From assembly GCF_000612665.1 (NCBI RefSeq), contig NZ_HG942029.1:37185-101184 (forward strand): a stretch of DNA of 64,000 nucleotides, written 5' to 3'. The DNA comes from Neobacillus dielmonensis. Its GTDB lineage: Bacteria; Bacillota; Bacilli; Bacillales; Cytobacillaceae. The position numbers and the translations under genes are program-made. The notes under the pieces were generated by a model that did not search any database, was not told the origin of the DNA, and saw only the letters and a list, made by a program, of their open reading frames with translations. Shown one piece after another: positions 25,334 to 34,316 of the stretch (position 1 is the first letter of the stretch; every line of letters begins with the position of its first letter).

Positions 25334-26665
25334 ATGGATGGTTTATATCTCCTTCCAAATGCTGAAGAAGAAATAATAGATTCATATGACGAGGATATCA
25401 TTGTTACCAACAGGACTGGTAAAATCATTAAGGTTACACATATCAGCGGGCAGCAATATGGGATAACCTCAAGGGATTTGTTGGGGCAATCTGTCTATGA
25501 TTTAGAAAAGAGGGGGATTTTTTCTCCTGCAATCACTCCACAAGTTATGCAGCAAAAAAAGAAAATTGTCGTTATTCAAACCACATTAGATAAACGAAAA
25601 ATCCTGGTTACCGGGATTCCGTTATTTAACGAACATAATGAAGTGGAGTACGTTTTAAGCTATTCCTATGAAGTGTCAGATCTGCTTGTCATTCAAGATT
25701 ACTTAAATGAACTTGAAGGCGAGATGACCAAGGTAAAGGAAGAGCTGGAATTATTGCGGGAGAAGACCTTAAGTGTAAATGGCATTATTGCTGAAAGCAA
25801 ATATATGAAACAAGTGCTTAAGACCATCGCTAAGGTGGCCCCTCTCCCAGTATCGGTCGTGCTGCACGGTGAAAATGGGGTTGGCAAATCCCTGTTAGCC
25901 AAATGGATCCATAAACAAAGCCGTTGGTCGGACGGTCCGTTTATCGAGGTGAATTGTGGAACCATACCAGAGGCCATTTTTGAATATGAGCTGCTGGGAG
26001 GCTCAAAACCGGATGCCACAAAAAAAATCGGGTATTTGCAAATGGCTCAAAATGGAACATTGTATTTGCAAGGGATAGATGAATTATCATTAACAGCCCA
26101 AACGATATTAGTAAAAGCACTCCGGCAGCAAAAGGACCATTTTCGAATGATTAGCTCGACGGAAAAATCCTTGGAAGAGCTAATGAACCAAAAACAGTTG
26201 CGGGAAGATTTGTTTTATCTCATCCATGTCGTCCCGATTACAATCAAGCCTTTGCGCGAAAGGCTGGAAGATTTAACAGAGGTCATTCAGCAGTACTTCA
26301 GAAAATTTTGCGATAAGTATCTAGTACAAAAAGAATTATCGAACGATTTGTTTCACGAATTACTGCATTTGGAATGGTACGGAAATCATTTGGAAGTGAA
26401 AAATGTTATGGAAAGGCTGGTTGTCCAAAGCGAAGGTCCAATCATTACGAAGGATGACCTGCCCGTTGAATACCGAAAGCAACCCTCCCAAATCGAAGGG
26501 CTGGAAATCGAAGGGCGGACGCTTCAGACGATTTTGGACCAAGTCGAAAAACGAGTTCTGTGCAGCGCACAAAGGCGATACAAAACCACAACAGAAATGG
26601 CAAAAGCTTTGGGGATTAGCCAGCCTTCCATTGTCCGGAAGATGAAGAAATATTTTAATGAATAA
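25334..26665 (+). CDS. PAS-AAA-HTH regulator with a degenerate sigma-54-activator module
   Basis: The 443-residue protein has an N-terminal PAS-like sensor (about 10-110), a short coiled coil (115-145), an AAA domain (150-385) and a C-terminal HTH (EMAKALGISQPSIVRKMKKY, 420-440). The Walker A GENGVGKS (179-186) is intact. The Walker B place reads NGTLYLQGIDELS (240-252), where sigma-54 activators have LDEIGEL, so both acidic residues are changed. The GAFTGA loop is absent: the segment after EYELLGGS reads KPDATKK. It therefore cannot work as a normal sigma-54 activator and may act on SigA promoters, like TyrR. ATG follows AGGAGGGG. It probably shares a transcript with the dehydrogenase gene and controls the peptide/aminotransferase genes downstream. 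Confidence 0.85.
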   Translation: MDGLYLLPNAEEEIIDSYDEDIIVTNRTGKIIKVTHISGQQYGITSRDLLGQSVYDLEKRGIFSPAITPQVMQQKKKIVVIQTTLDKRKILVTGIPLFNEHNEVEYVLSYSYEVSDLLVIQDYLNELEGEMTKVKEELELLREKTLSVNGIIAESKYMKQVLKTIAKVAPLPVSVVLHGENGVGKSLLAKWIHKQSRWSDGPFIEVNCGTIPEAIFEYELLGGSKPDATKKIGYLQMAQNGTLYLQGIDELSLTAQTILVKALRQQKDHFRMISSTEKSLEELMNQKQLREDLFYLIHVVPITIKPLRERLEDLTEVIQQYFRKFCDKYLVQKELSNDLFHELLHLEWYGNHLEVKNVMERLVVQSEGPIITKDDLPVEYRKQPSQIEGLEIEGRTLQTILDQVEKRVLCSAQRRYKTTTEMAKALGISQPSIVRKMKKYFNE

Positions 26666-26744
26666 GCCCTAACGGAAGGCTGCTTTATATATGCTCTGCA
26701 GTTTATGAGGTGTATAGGGTTAATAATAGGTAAGGTGGATTTGT

Positions 26745-28100
26745 ATGTATATGCAGCAGCTCATTTCAAAGCTAGGCAGTGAAAAGGTAAGTCAGAGTGA
26801 AACACAATTGTTCCGTCATAGCCATGACGAATCACCACATATTTCGGTAGAACCAGATGTAGTATGTTTCCCTGCGTGCCGTGAGGATGTGGAAGCCATA
26901 TTGGAGATTGCTAGGGAATATCAAGTTCCTGTCACTGCATTTGGAGCTGGTTCGGGGTTAGAAGGGGCGGCCATTCCGGTGAAGAAAGGCATTTCCTTAA
27001 ACTTCGAAAACATGGATCAGGTACTCGACTTTTCACCTGAAGACATGCTCATAACCGTCCAACCCGGAATGACCCGGATGCAGCTAAACAAAATCGTGAA
27101 TCGTCATGGACTTATGTTTCCAATCGACCCAGGTGCGGATGCAACCATAGGTGGGATGGTGGCGACAAATGCTAGCGGAACAACAGCCGTTCGATATGGG
27201 TCAATGAGAGATCAGTTATTGGATTTAGAAGTGGTTTTAGCGGATGGTACGATCATCCATACGGGTACAAAAGCGAAGAAATCTTCTTCGGGTTATCATC
27301 TAACCGGTCTTTTTGCGGGCTCAGAAGGAACACTCGGGATCATTACCGAAATCACGCTGCGCCTCCATGGAATTCCTGAGCACACAATGATGGCAACCTG
27401 TACATTTGATACACTTGAGCTTTGCGGACAAGCTGCCCATTGCATGCTGCAAAGCGGGATTCCTGTCATGCGAATGGAACTCATTGATGCAGCCAGCATC
27501 AGTGAAATTAATCGATATAATGATTATCATTTTCCGGTGAATCATTCATTATTTATCGAATTCGCAGGCTCGAAAACTGCGGTTGAGGAAGAAGCCATAT
27601 TAGCTGCTGAAATTTTGGGGGACCTTGGTGCAAAAAATTGGCAAGCAGCAAGTGACCCAGCGAAGCAGAGGGAGATTTGGAAGGCGAGGCATGAATTATC
27701 ATACGCCTTTATGCATCAAAGCGGGATTGATGAGGTGGGGGCTGACGTCTGTGTGCCTATTTCAAAGGTGCCGAATCTTGTGGCATATGCCCGTAAACTG
27801 ATAGACGAGAGCGGATTAAAAGGTGGAGTTTGGGGTCATATTGGCGATGGCAATTTTCACACTTTGATTGTATTTAATCCAAAGGTTAAAGGGGAACGAG
27901 AGAAAGCGGAACAAATTAATGACTTACTGGCATTACGTGCTATTAAAGAAGGCGGCACGTGTACGGGAGAACACGGAGTAGGACTTGGAAAAAGAAAATT
28001 TCAAGAAGCAGAGCATGGTACTTCCCTTGGTATCATGAAAAATATTAAACAGCTATTGGACCCGATGGGGATTCTAAACCCAGGTAAAATCTTTTCATAA
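26745..28100 (+). CDS. FAD-linked 2-hydroxyacid dehydrogenase (D-lactate/glycolate oxidase type)
   Basis: The 451-residue protein has an N-terminal FAD_binding_4 domain: PVTAFGAGSGLEGAAIPVKK (about 62-81) and FPIDPGADATIGGMVATNAS (125-144) with GSEGTLGIITEITLRLHG. The C-terminal domain carries the metal-site motif GHIGDGNFHTLI (about 366-377) and TGEHGVGLGKRKF near the end. The family includes GlcD and D-lactate dehydrogenases, which oxidise D-2-hydroxyacids to 2-oxoacids and pass electrons to the membrane chain. The partner GlcE/GlcF genes are absent, so the LDH-D-type single-subunit form is likelier. It starts 79 bp after the regulator gene with no terminator between. ATG 26745 follows AAGGTGG. 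Confidence 0.88.
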   Translation: MYMQQLISKLGSEKVSQSETQLFRHSHDESPHISVEPDVVCFPACREDVEAILEIAREYQVPVTAFGAGSGLEGAAIPVKKGISLNFENMDQVLDFSPEDMLITVQPGMTRMQLNKIVNRHGLMFPIDPGADATIGGMVATNASGTTAVRYGSMRDQLLDLEVVLADGTIIHTGTKAKKSSSGYHLTGLFAGSEGTLGIITEITLRLHGIPEHTMMATCTFDTLELCGQAAHCMLQSGIPVMRMELIDAASISEINRYNDYHFPVNHSLFIEFAGSKTAVEEEAILAAEILGDLGAKNWQAASDPAKQREIWKARHELSYAFMHQSGIDEVGADVCVPISKVPNLVAYARKLIDESGLKGGVWGHIGDGNFHTLIVFNPKVKGEREKAEQINDLLALRAIKEGGTCTGEHGVGLGKRKFQEAEHGTSLGIMKNIKQLLDPMGILNPGKIFS

Positions 28101-28162
28101 AGTAGAGTGAAAATCTATTAAGATCAACTCTCCGATACATAAAAATACTTTGTTATTTCAAT

Positions 28163-28191
28163 GAAGCCCGGTATCTGCCTGGCTTCTTTTT
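28163..28191 (+). terminator. Terminator after the dehydrogenase gene
   Basis: GAAGCC (28163-28168) pairs with GGCTTC (28181-28186), extended by an internal GG/CC, then five T residues. It separates the regulator-dehydrogenase unit from the next operon. Confidence 0.6.
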
Positions 28192-28199
28192 ATATTCAT

Positions 28200-28310
28200 A
28201 TTCAAAAATGAATAAAAATAAATCACTGAAAATTATAAAATAATATTGTCTAATTGTTTTATTTGTCGTATAATGGCTATACAATTTTGTATAATTATTC
28301 AATTATGAAT
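28200..28310 (+). promoter_or_regulatory. Promoter with two matching palindromes (aminotransferase-peptide importer operon)
   Basis: TTGTCT (28246-28251), a 17-bp spacer and TATAAT (28269-28274) form the promoter. ATTCA-N4-TGAAT occurs twice, at 28200-28213 and 28297-28310, 97 bp apart on either side of it. A third palindrome TATACAATTTTGTATA lies over the expected start (28278-28293). No -24/-12 sigma-54 element is seen. The repeats are candidate sites for the PAS-AAA-HTH regulator upstream. Confidence 0.55.
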
Positions 28311-28387
28311 AGTTGCGTATTTTATACTTTTCTATCAATTTATTTAATACAACAAATTCACGATGTTTCATCAAAGGGGTCTTCAAA

Positions 28388-29692
28388 ATGGAAAAGCTAG
28401 AACCAGATTGGGTGGAGTTAGTAGATTCGATTGGAAATTTTCTTGCTCCAAGTATGGCGAAAGATCATCCCAATTTGCCGGTTGTAAAAGCAGAGGGGTG
28501 CTATTATTACGGAGCTGATGGGGTTAAATATCTTGATTTTACATCAGGAATTGCCGTTGAAAATGTCGGGCACAGACATCCGAAAGTGGTCCAGGCAATC
28601 AAAGACAGTGTCGATCATTTAGTCCACGGGCCTTCAGGGGTTATCATCTATGAATCTATTTTAAAGTTAGCCCAAGAGCTGCAAACCATCTTGCCGCCAA
28701 AGCTTGATAATTTCTTCTTTGCTAACAGCGGTACGGAAGCGATCGAAGGGGCAATGAAATTAGCCAAGCATGTGACAAAGCGCCAATATGTTGTTTCGTT
28801 TACGGGGTGTTTTCATGGCCGTTCCATCGGGTCATTAAGTGTTTCTACTTCTAAAAGCAAGTATCGAAAATATCTGCAGCCATCTTGGCTTACCTATCAA
28901 TTGCCATATGCACACCCAGACTATTTGCCTGAAGGAGCCGACCCGGAAGTATTTTTTCCAGAGAAGCTAGAAAAGGATGCCGCCACCCTATTTAAGCATC
29001 AAGTCACTCCAGAAGAGGTTGCGTGCATGATTGTCGAACCAATTTTAGGTGAAGGCGGATATATCATACCTCCAAAAGCATGGTTGAAAAAAGTCAGGGA
29101 AATCTGTGACCGGCACGGGATCCTGCTCATATTTGATGAGGTTCAAACCGGGTTTGGCCGGACAGGAAACTGGTTTGCCGCGCAAACATTTGATGTAAAA
29201 CCAGATATTATGGCCATCGCCAAAGGAATTGCCGCAGGACTTCCGTTAAGTGCAACCGTTGCGTCAAAGGAACTGATGTCGCAATGGCCATTAGGCTCAC
29301 ACGGAACAACATTCGGAGGCAACCCAATCGCTTGTGCTGCAGCAAGAGCTTCACTAGCAGTGATCCAGGAAGAAAAACTGTTGGATAATACACAGGCAAT
29401 GGGGGCATATGCTCTTAAACGGTTAAACGAAATGAAGGAGAAGTTCCCAGTCGTTGCCGATGTTCGCGGTATTGGCTTAATGATTGGAATTGCCCTTCAA
29501 GATGTTGAAACAGGGGAACCAAGCGGTGCCAAGGTGATGGAAGTATTAAATAAATGCCTTGAAAAGGGAGTTCTCTTTTACTTGTGCGGTAATTCAGGAG
29601 AGGTCATTCGTATGATTCCGCCGCTTACAATTACCAAGGAACAAATTGACCATGGTCTTGATGTGCTCGAAGAGGTTTTAGAAACTGTATAA
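28388..29692 (+). CDS. Class III aminotransferase (GabT-like)
   Basis: The 434-residue PLP enzyme shows fold-type I class III signatures: [70 protein letters not shown] and [16 protein letters not shown] with the Schiff-base Lys. Such enzymes move an omega- or alpha-amino group (4-aminobutyrate, ornithine, beta-alanine or similar) to 2-oxoglutarate or pyruvate; the donor is not evident. ATG 28388 follows AAAGGGG. It heads an operon with a peptide importer and a dipeptidase, so it may use an amino acid freed from imported peptides. Confidence 0.9.
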   Translation: MEKLEPDWVELVDSIGNFLAPSMAKDHPNLPVVKAEGCYYYGADGVKYLDFTSGIAVENVGHRHPKVVQAIKDSVDHLVHGPSGVIIYESILKLAQELQTILPPKLDNFFFANSGTEAIEGAMKLAKHVTKRQYVVSFTGCFHGRSIGSLSVSTSKSKYRKYLQPSWLTYQLPYAHPDYLPEGADPEVFFPEKLEKDAATLFKHQVTPEEVACMIVEPILGEGGYIIPPKAWLKKVREICDRHGILLIFDEVQTGFGRTGNWFAAQTFDVKPDIMAIAKGIAAGLPLSATVASKELMSQWPLGSHGTTFGGNPIACAAARASLAVIQEEKLLDNTQAMGAYALKRLNEMKEKFPVVADVRGIGLMIGIALQDVETGEPSGAKVMEVLNKCLEKGVLFYLCGNSGEVIRMIPPLTITKEQIDHGLDVLEEVLETV

Positions 29693-29762
29693 AAATACAG
29701 CAAACAGGAATACGGCAGTATTGCCACAAATAAATGACAGGTACGAATAAGGGGGATTTTAC

Positions 29763-31337
29763 GTGAAAATGAAAAATAAGTTTTTAATACTTATTACGTT
29801 CGTTTTGCTGCTTGCTATGTCTGCATGCAGCAAGGGTGAGACAACAGGAAGTTCTACGGGTTCGAAAGAGAGTTCCAAAGGAAAAAGTGAGTTAAAACTT
29901 ACGTTGTCTGCACAGCCGCCAACACTTGATACAGTGGCAACCAACTCAGTGGACTCAGCGACAGTGGCAAGAAATGTATTTGAAACGTTGGTAACACCAA
30001 ACGGCAATTTTCAACCTACGCCAATGCTGGCGAAGTCAGTAGACCTTAGTGACGATGGAAAAACGTATACATTTGTCCTAAGAGAAGGCGTTAAATTCCA
30101 TAATGGCAAAGAGATGACATCAGAGGACGTTGTCGCTTCCATGAACCGTTGGAAAGAAGCGTCAGTTGTGGCCAAGGATCTCCTTGGTGACGCTGTATTT
30201 GAAGCGAAAGATAAGTACACAGTGACATTGCAGCTTCAGCAGCCATCATCAGGCGTGTTAAATATCCTTGCTTCGACCAAGCAGTTCCCGGCGATTATGC
30301 CTAAGGAAATTGTTGATAAAGCAACTCCTGAAGGCGTGACAGAATTTATCGGCACTGGTCCATTCAAGGTGGCAGAGGTAAAACAAAACCAATACATCCA
30401 CTTATCAAAAAATAAAGACTATCAACCGGTAGAAGGAAAAGCTGACGGATTGGCAGGAAAAAGAGAAGCGCTTGTAGATGATGTGTATTTCTACATTGTA
30501 AAAGACGCAGCAACTCGTTTATCAGCCATCCAGACAGGTGAGTACGATGTTAATACCGATGTGTACTTTGAACAATATGACACGGTGAAAAAGGACAAAA
30601 ATATTACAACCTACCCAGACCAATATGGTAATTTAATGGCTGTTTATAACAAAAAAAGCGGTTTATTCACAGACCAAAAAATGAGACAGGCCATCAATGC
30701 GGCCATCAATACAGAAGATATTATGTTAGCAACCTTCTCGCATAAAGAATTGTTTAACCTAGACCATGGTTATATGAGCAAAGACCAAAAAGACTGGTAC
30801 ACCAAAAAAGGGCTTGAATCCTATAACCAAAATGATGCCAAGAAGGCCAAAGAATTGTTGAAGGAAGCTGGTTATAACGGCCAGGAAATTAAGATCATTG
30901 CCACAAGTGATTACAGTGAACACTATGATTCTGCGGTTGTCCTGCAGAGCCAATTAAGTAAGCTTGGCGTAAATGCGAAACTTGAGACATTTGACTGGCC
31001 AACGTTGTTGGAGAAACGAAAAGACCCATCAGCATGGGATATTTTGGTGACAGGTTACTCAACAGTTACAACTCCTGCGCAAATTTTATACTTGAATCCA
31101 AATGATCATGGTTGGACAAATGATGCAAAAATTGCCGATCTATTGGCAAAAATCAACGCAGCTCCTTCTGTTGCTGAAGCACAGCCATTATGGGCTGAAC
31201 TGCAAGAGTATGCATCAAATGAGTATGTTCCCGTTACTCCATTCGGAACCTACAGCTTGGTTGCAGCAGCAAGAAGCAATGTAAAAGGCTTTACGATTTT
31301 CCAAGGTCCAGTGGTTTGGAATACATCTGTTCAATAA
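29763..31337 (+). CDS. Oligopeptide ABC importer, substrate-binding lipoprotein
   Basis: The 524-residue protein has a lipoprotein signal (FLILITFVLLLAMSACSKG, Cys about 22) and the SBP_bac_5 fold: LSDDGKTYTFVLREGVKFHN, then GTGPFKVAEVKQNQYIHLSK, typical of DppE/OppA proteins. It is anchored outside the membrane and delivers peptides, or possibly other cargo, to the permeases encoded next. GTG at 29763 follows AAGGGGG. A GC-rich hairpin after the stop may protect its mRNA 3' end, a common way to make binding protein in excess. Confidence 0.93.
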   Translation: MKMKNKFLILITFVLLLAMSACSKGETTGSSTGSKESSKGKSELKLTLSAQPPTLDTVATNSVDSATVARNVFETLVTPNGNFQPTPMLAKSVDLSDDGKTYTFVLREGVKFHNGKEMTSEDVVASMNRWKEASVVAKDLLGDAVFEAKDKYTVTLQLQQPSSGVLNILASTKQFPAIMPKEIVDKATPEGVTEFIGTGPFKVAEVKQNQYIHLSKNKDYQPVEGKADGLAGKREALVDDVYFYIVKDAATRLSAIQTGEYDVNTDVYFEQYDTVKKDKNITTYPDQYGNLMAVYNKKSGLFTDQKMRQAINAAINTEDIMLATFSHKELFNLDHGYMSKDQKDWYTKKGLESYNQNDAKKAKELLKEAGYNGQEIKIIATSDYSEHYDSAVVLQSQLSKLGVNAKLETFDWPTLLEKRKDPSAWDILVTGYSTVTTPAQILYLNPNDHGWTNDAKIADLLAKINAAPSVAEAQPLWAELQEYASNEYVPVTPFGTYSLVAAARSNVKGFTIFQGPVVWNTSVQ

Positions 31338-31346
31338 TTTTAGCTG

Positions 31347-31373
31347 CCCTCCCGGTGCTATTGCGCGGGAGGG
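31347..31373 (+). terminator. Intra-operon hairpin after the binding-protein gene
   Basis: CCCTCCCG (31347-31354) pairs perfectly with CGGGAGGG (31366-31373). There is no U-tract, so it is more likely an mRNA stabiliser or partial attenuator than a full terminator. Confidence 0.5.
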
Positions 31374-31417
31374 TGTTATGTAATTGCTTATAAAAGTAAG
31401 GTGAGAGGGGGAAGAAC

Positions 31418-32359
31418 ATGTATATCTACATATTAAAACGTATTTTTTCCCTTGTTCCCGTTTTATTCGTTGTCTCGATTGTTGCCTTTCTGCTTATTTA
31501 TCTAACACCAGGTGATCCTGTTTCCGTTATGCTAGGGCAAGAAGCAACAGCAGAACAAATCGAAGCATTACGTGAGCAAATGGGGTTTAATGATCCATTG
31601 TATCTGCAGTATTTTCATTGGCTAATCAATGTGCTGCAGGGGAATTTAGGAGATTCCTATTTTATGCATATGCCAGTAACCACAGCGATTGTCGAACACT
31701 TAGGCCCGACTCTTTCAATTGCTGTTCTGGCTGAATTGATTGCCATTCTCATAGCGTTGCCGGTAGGGATTTTAGCAGCAAAGCATCGGGGGTCGTTGAT
31801 GGACCAATTTGTGATGGGCTTTACCTTAACAGGAATGGCGATTCCTAGTTTCCTTTTTGGTTTAATTCTCATGCTTGTCTTGGGAGTTAAGCTTGGCTGG
31901 CTGCCTGTGGCAGGATATCAGCCCCTAAGCACCGGGTTTTGGAATTATTTACAGTACTTGTTGATGCCAGGACTAGCCCTTGGAATCATCCAATCCGCCC
32001 TGATAGCCCGCATGACAAGGTCATCGATGTTAGAGGTGTTAAATGCCGATTTTATCAAAACAGCCCGTTCGAAAGGGGTTAAAGAACGTTCTATCATTTA
32101 TGTTCACGCATTGCGGAATGCATTGCTTCCAATCATAACGGTTGTTGGACAAACATTTGGGCTGCTGTTAGCGGGAGCTGTTGTCATTGAAACGATCTTT
32201 AATATTCCTGGCATCGGCCAATTAGTGTTAAATTCCATTCAAAGCAGGGACTATGCCGTTATCCAAGGAGTCATTTTAATGGTGGCATTTTTCTATGTAA
32301 TAATCAACTTGGTGATTGATTTGTTATATATGCTCATCGATCCTCGTGTAGGTTATTAG
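31418..32359 (+). CDS. Oligopeptide ABC importer, permease (DppB/OppB type)
   Basis: The 313-residue membrane protein has six predicted helices and the BPD_transp_1 signature. It starts with a short cytosolic tail and first helix (LVPVLFVVSIVAFLLIYLTP), then GDPVSVMLGQEATAEQIEAL, a periplasm-facing segment typical of DppB. The EAA loop ADFIKTARSKGVKERSIIY (about 210-228) contacts the ATPases. It pairs with the next permease to form the membrane channel. ATG follows GAGAGGGGGAAGAAC. Confidence 0.93.
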   Translation: MYIYILKRIFSLVPVLFVVSIVAFLLIYLTPGDPVSVMLGQEATAEQIEALREQMGFNDPLYLQYFHWLINVLQGNLGDSYFMHMPVTTAIVEHLGPTLSIAVLAELIAILIALPVGILAAKHRGSLMDQFVMGFTLTGMAIPSFLFGLILMLVLGVKLGWLPVAGYQPLSTGFWNYLQYLLMPGLALGIIQSALIARMTRSSMLEVLNADFIKTARSKGVKERSIIYVHALRNALLPIITVVGQTFGLLLAGAVVIETIFNIPGIGQLVLNSIQSRDYAVIQGVILMVAFFYVIINLVIDLLYMLIDPRVGY

Positions 32360-32378
32360 GACATAAGGGGGATAAGAC

Positions 32379-33272
32379 ATGAACGTTGTTGAAGTAAATG
32401 TGAACCCAAAAAGAGTCAAACATGATTTAAAGAAACAAGAACGCTCGCTTTTACTGCGTCGGTTTCTATCTAATAAATTGATGGTGACAGGCAGTATCAT
32501 CATTGTTTTGTTGCTATTGCTTGCTATCTTAGGGCCAAAATTAACTCCTTTTGATCCTTATGAAATGGTGGTAAAGGAGCGTTTGGAGGCGCCTAGTTCC
32601 CATCATTTGCTGGGAACGGATAACTTTGGCCGTGATTTGTTAACGCGAATTATTTATGGAGCAAAGGTTTCGATGTGGGTGGGGTTTGCATCCGCTCTGC
32701 TATCATCCATTATTGGATTGGCGATTGGCTTGACGGCCAGTTACTATCGTTATTTGGACAACATTTTGATGCGTATTTGCGATGGGCTGCTTGCCTTTCC
32801 GGCTATTTTGTTTGCTATAGCCTTAATGGCGGTACTCGGAGCAAAAACTGAAAATGTCATTATCGCATTGACCATCGTATTTTCCCCGGAGGTCGCCAGA
32901 ATTGTCCGGTCACGGGCACTGGTAGTCAGGGAGGAAACTTATATTGAAGCCATCCGCAGCCAGGGGGCAAGCGCAGCGCGGATTATTTGGAAGCATATTG
33001 CCCCAAATACCATTTCACCGCTGCTTGTAAAAGCGACCTTTGTTTTTTCAGAAGCCGTGATTGTGGAGGCAACATTGAGCTTCTTGGGAGCGGGGGTTCC
33101 GGCACCAGACCCGAGCTGGGGGAATATCCTGTCCGATGGAAAAGACGTTATCTATACCGCTTGGTGGATGACCGTGTTTCCAGGGCTGTTTATTATTTTA
33201 TCCGTGCTGGGCTTGAATTTACTTGGTGACGGACTGCGGGATTTAATCGACCCGCAATCCAGCACGAAATAG
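32379..33272 (+). CDS. Oligopeptide ABC importer, permease (DppC/OppC type)
   Basis: The 297-residue protein has an OppC_N leader (LLRRFLSNKLMVTGSIIIVL), the FDPYEMVVKERLEAPSSHHL segment with GTDNFGRDLLTRIIYGAKVS that marks DppC-type permeases, about six membrane helices, and the EAA loop TYIEAIRSQGASAARIIWKH. It forms the heterodimeric channel with the preceding permease, 19 bp upstream. ATG follows AAGGGGG. Confidence 0.93.
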   Translation: MNVVEVNVNPKRVKHDLKKQERSLLLRRFLSNKLMVTGSIIIVLLLLLAILGPKLTPFDPYEMVVKERLEAPSSHHLLGTDNFGRDLLTRIIYGAKVSMWVGFASALLSSIIGLAIGLTASYYRYLDNILMRICDGLLAFPAILFAIALMAVLGAKTENVIIALTIVFSPEVARIVRSRALVVREETYIEAIRSQGASAARIIWKHIAPNTISPLLVKATFVFSEAVIVEATLSFLGAGVPAPDPSWGNILSDGKDVIYTAWWMTVFPGLFIILSVLGLNLLGDGLRDLIDPQSSTK

Positions 33273-33311
33273 AATACCGTCATTCCGTGAAAGAAAATGG
33301 AGGAATTATCT

Positions 33312-34316
33312 ATGGAACAGCCTCTTCTTGAAATAAATAACTTGAAAACCCATTTTAAAACTGAACGGGGACGGGTTACAGCCGTCGATGGCATTTCGTT
33401 TTCGGTTGAAAAAGGGGAAATCCTTGGGGTCGTGGGGGAGTCCGGGTGCGGAAAAAGTGTTACTGCCCAATCGATCCTGCGGCTGTTTGATGAAAAGTAC
33501 ACAGCCAGTTATGAGGGTGAAATCAAACTCCAAGGAGAAAATTTACTACAGCTATCAAAAGCTGAAATGGAAAAAATCCGCGGCAATGAGGTTTCCATGA
33601 TCTTTCAGGATCCACTGAGCTCATTGAACCCCGTGTTTACAATTGGATATCAATTAATGGAGACGATTCGGATCCATCAAAACCGTACAAAAAAACAAGC
33701 CCGGCAAATGGCAATTGACTTGCTCCGCATGACGGGAATTCCTTCACCGGAAAAGCGGGTCAGCGAATATCCCCACCAGCTTTCTGGCGGGATGAGACAA
33801 CGCGTGATGATTGCCATGGCGCTTGCCTGCAAGCCCAAGCTTTTAATCGCCGATGAACCAACAACGGCTTTAGATGTAACCATCCAGGCACAAATACTAG
33901 ATCTCATGTTGGAATTGAATGAAGAGCTGGGGATGGCGGTTGTTTTTATCACCCATGATTTAGGGGTTGTCGCCGAGGTTTGTACCCGTGTTGTGGTCAT
34001 GTATCTGGGTCAGGTCGTCGAGGAGGCGAATGTCGAAGAGTTGTTCACAACACCATTGCATCCTTATACAAAAGGGTTGATGAAGGCTATTCCGCAAATG
34101 GATGGGGACCGTTCCCAAAAGCTGAATGTCATCGGGGGAACTGTTCCGGCACTAAACGCCATTCCAAGTGGGTGCCGATTTGCCTCACGCTGTGAGTTTG
34201 CGAATGACCTATGCAAGGAAAAAGCTCCCGACCTTCAAGTCCATGAAGGTAACCATAAGGTAAGATGCTGGCATTACGCCGAAATTTCCAATAAGGAGGC
34301 GGCCCGACATGCCTAA
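33312..34316 (+). CDS. Oligopeptide ABC importer, ATPase (DppD/OppD type)
   Basis: The 334-residue ATPase has Walker A GESGCGKS (about 42-49), the signature LSGGMRQRVMIAMALACKPK, Walker B LLIADEPTTALD, a switch His (FITHDLG), and the C-terminal oligopeptide/dipeptide ABC motif with the Cys cluster (GCRFASRCEFANDLC, later KVRCWHY) that may hold an Fe-S cluster in this group. It energises peptide uptake with the next ATPase. I use ATG 33312 because GGAGG lies about 7 bases upstream; the upstream ATG overlaps that site. Confidence 0.94.
   Translation: MEQPLLEINNLKTHFKTERGRVTAVDGISFSVEKGEILGVVGESGCGKSVTAQSILRLFDEKYTASYEGEIKLQGENLLQLSKAEMEKIRGNEVSMIFQDPLSSLNPVFTIGYQLMETIRIHQNRTKKQARQMAIDLLRMTGIPSPEKRVSEYPHQLSGGMRQRVMIAMALACKPKLLIADEPTTALDVTIQAQILDLMLELNEELGMAVVFITHDLGVVAEVCTRVVVMYLGQVVEEANVEELFTTPLHPYTKGLMKAIPQMDGDRSQKLNVIGGTVPALNAIPSGCRFASRCEFANDLCKEKAPDLQVHEGNHKVRCWHYAEISNKEAARHA

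Noticed and set aside
28200..28312. Sigma-54 (-24/-12) promoter for the aminotransferase operon
   Set aside because: No TGGCAC-N5-TTGC-like element is present, while a SigA-type promoter is clear; the nearby regulator also lacks the sigma-54 contact loop.
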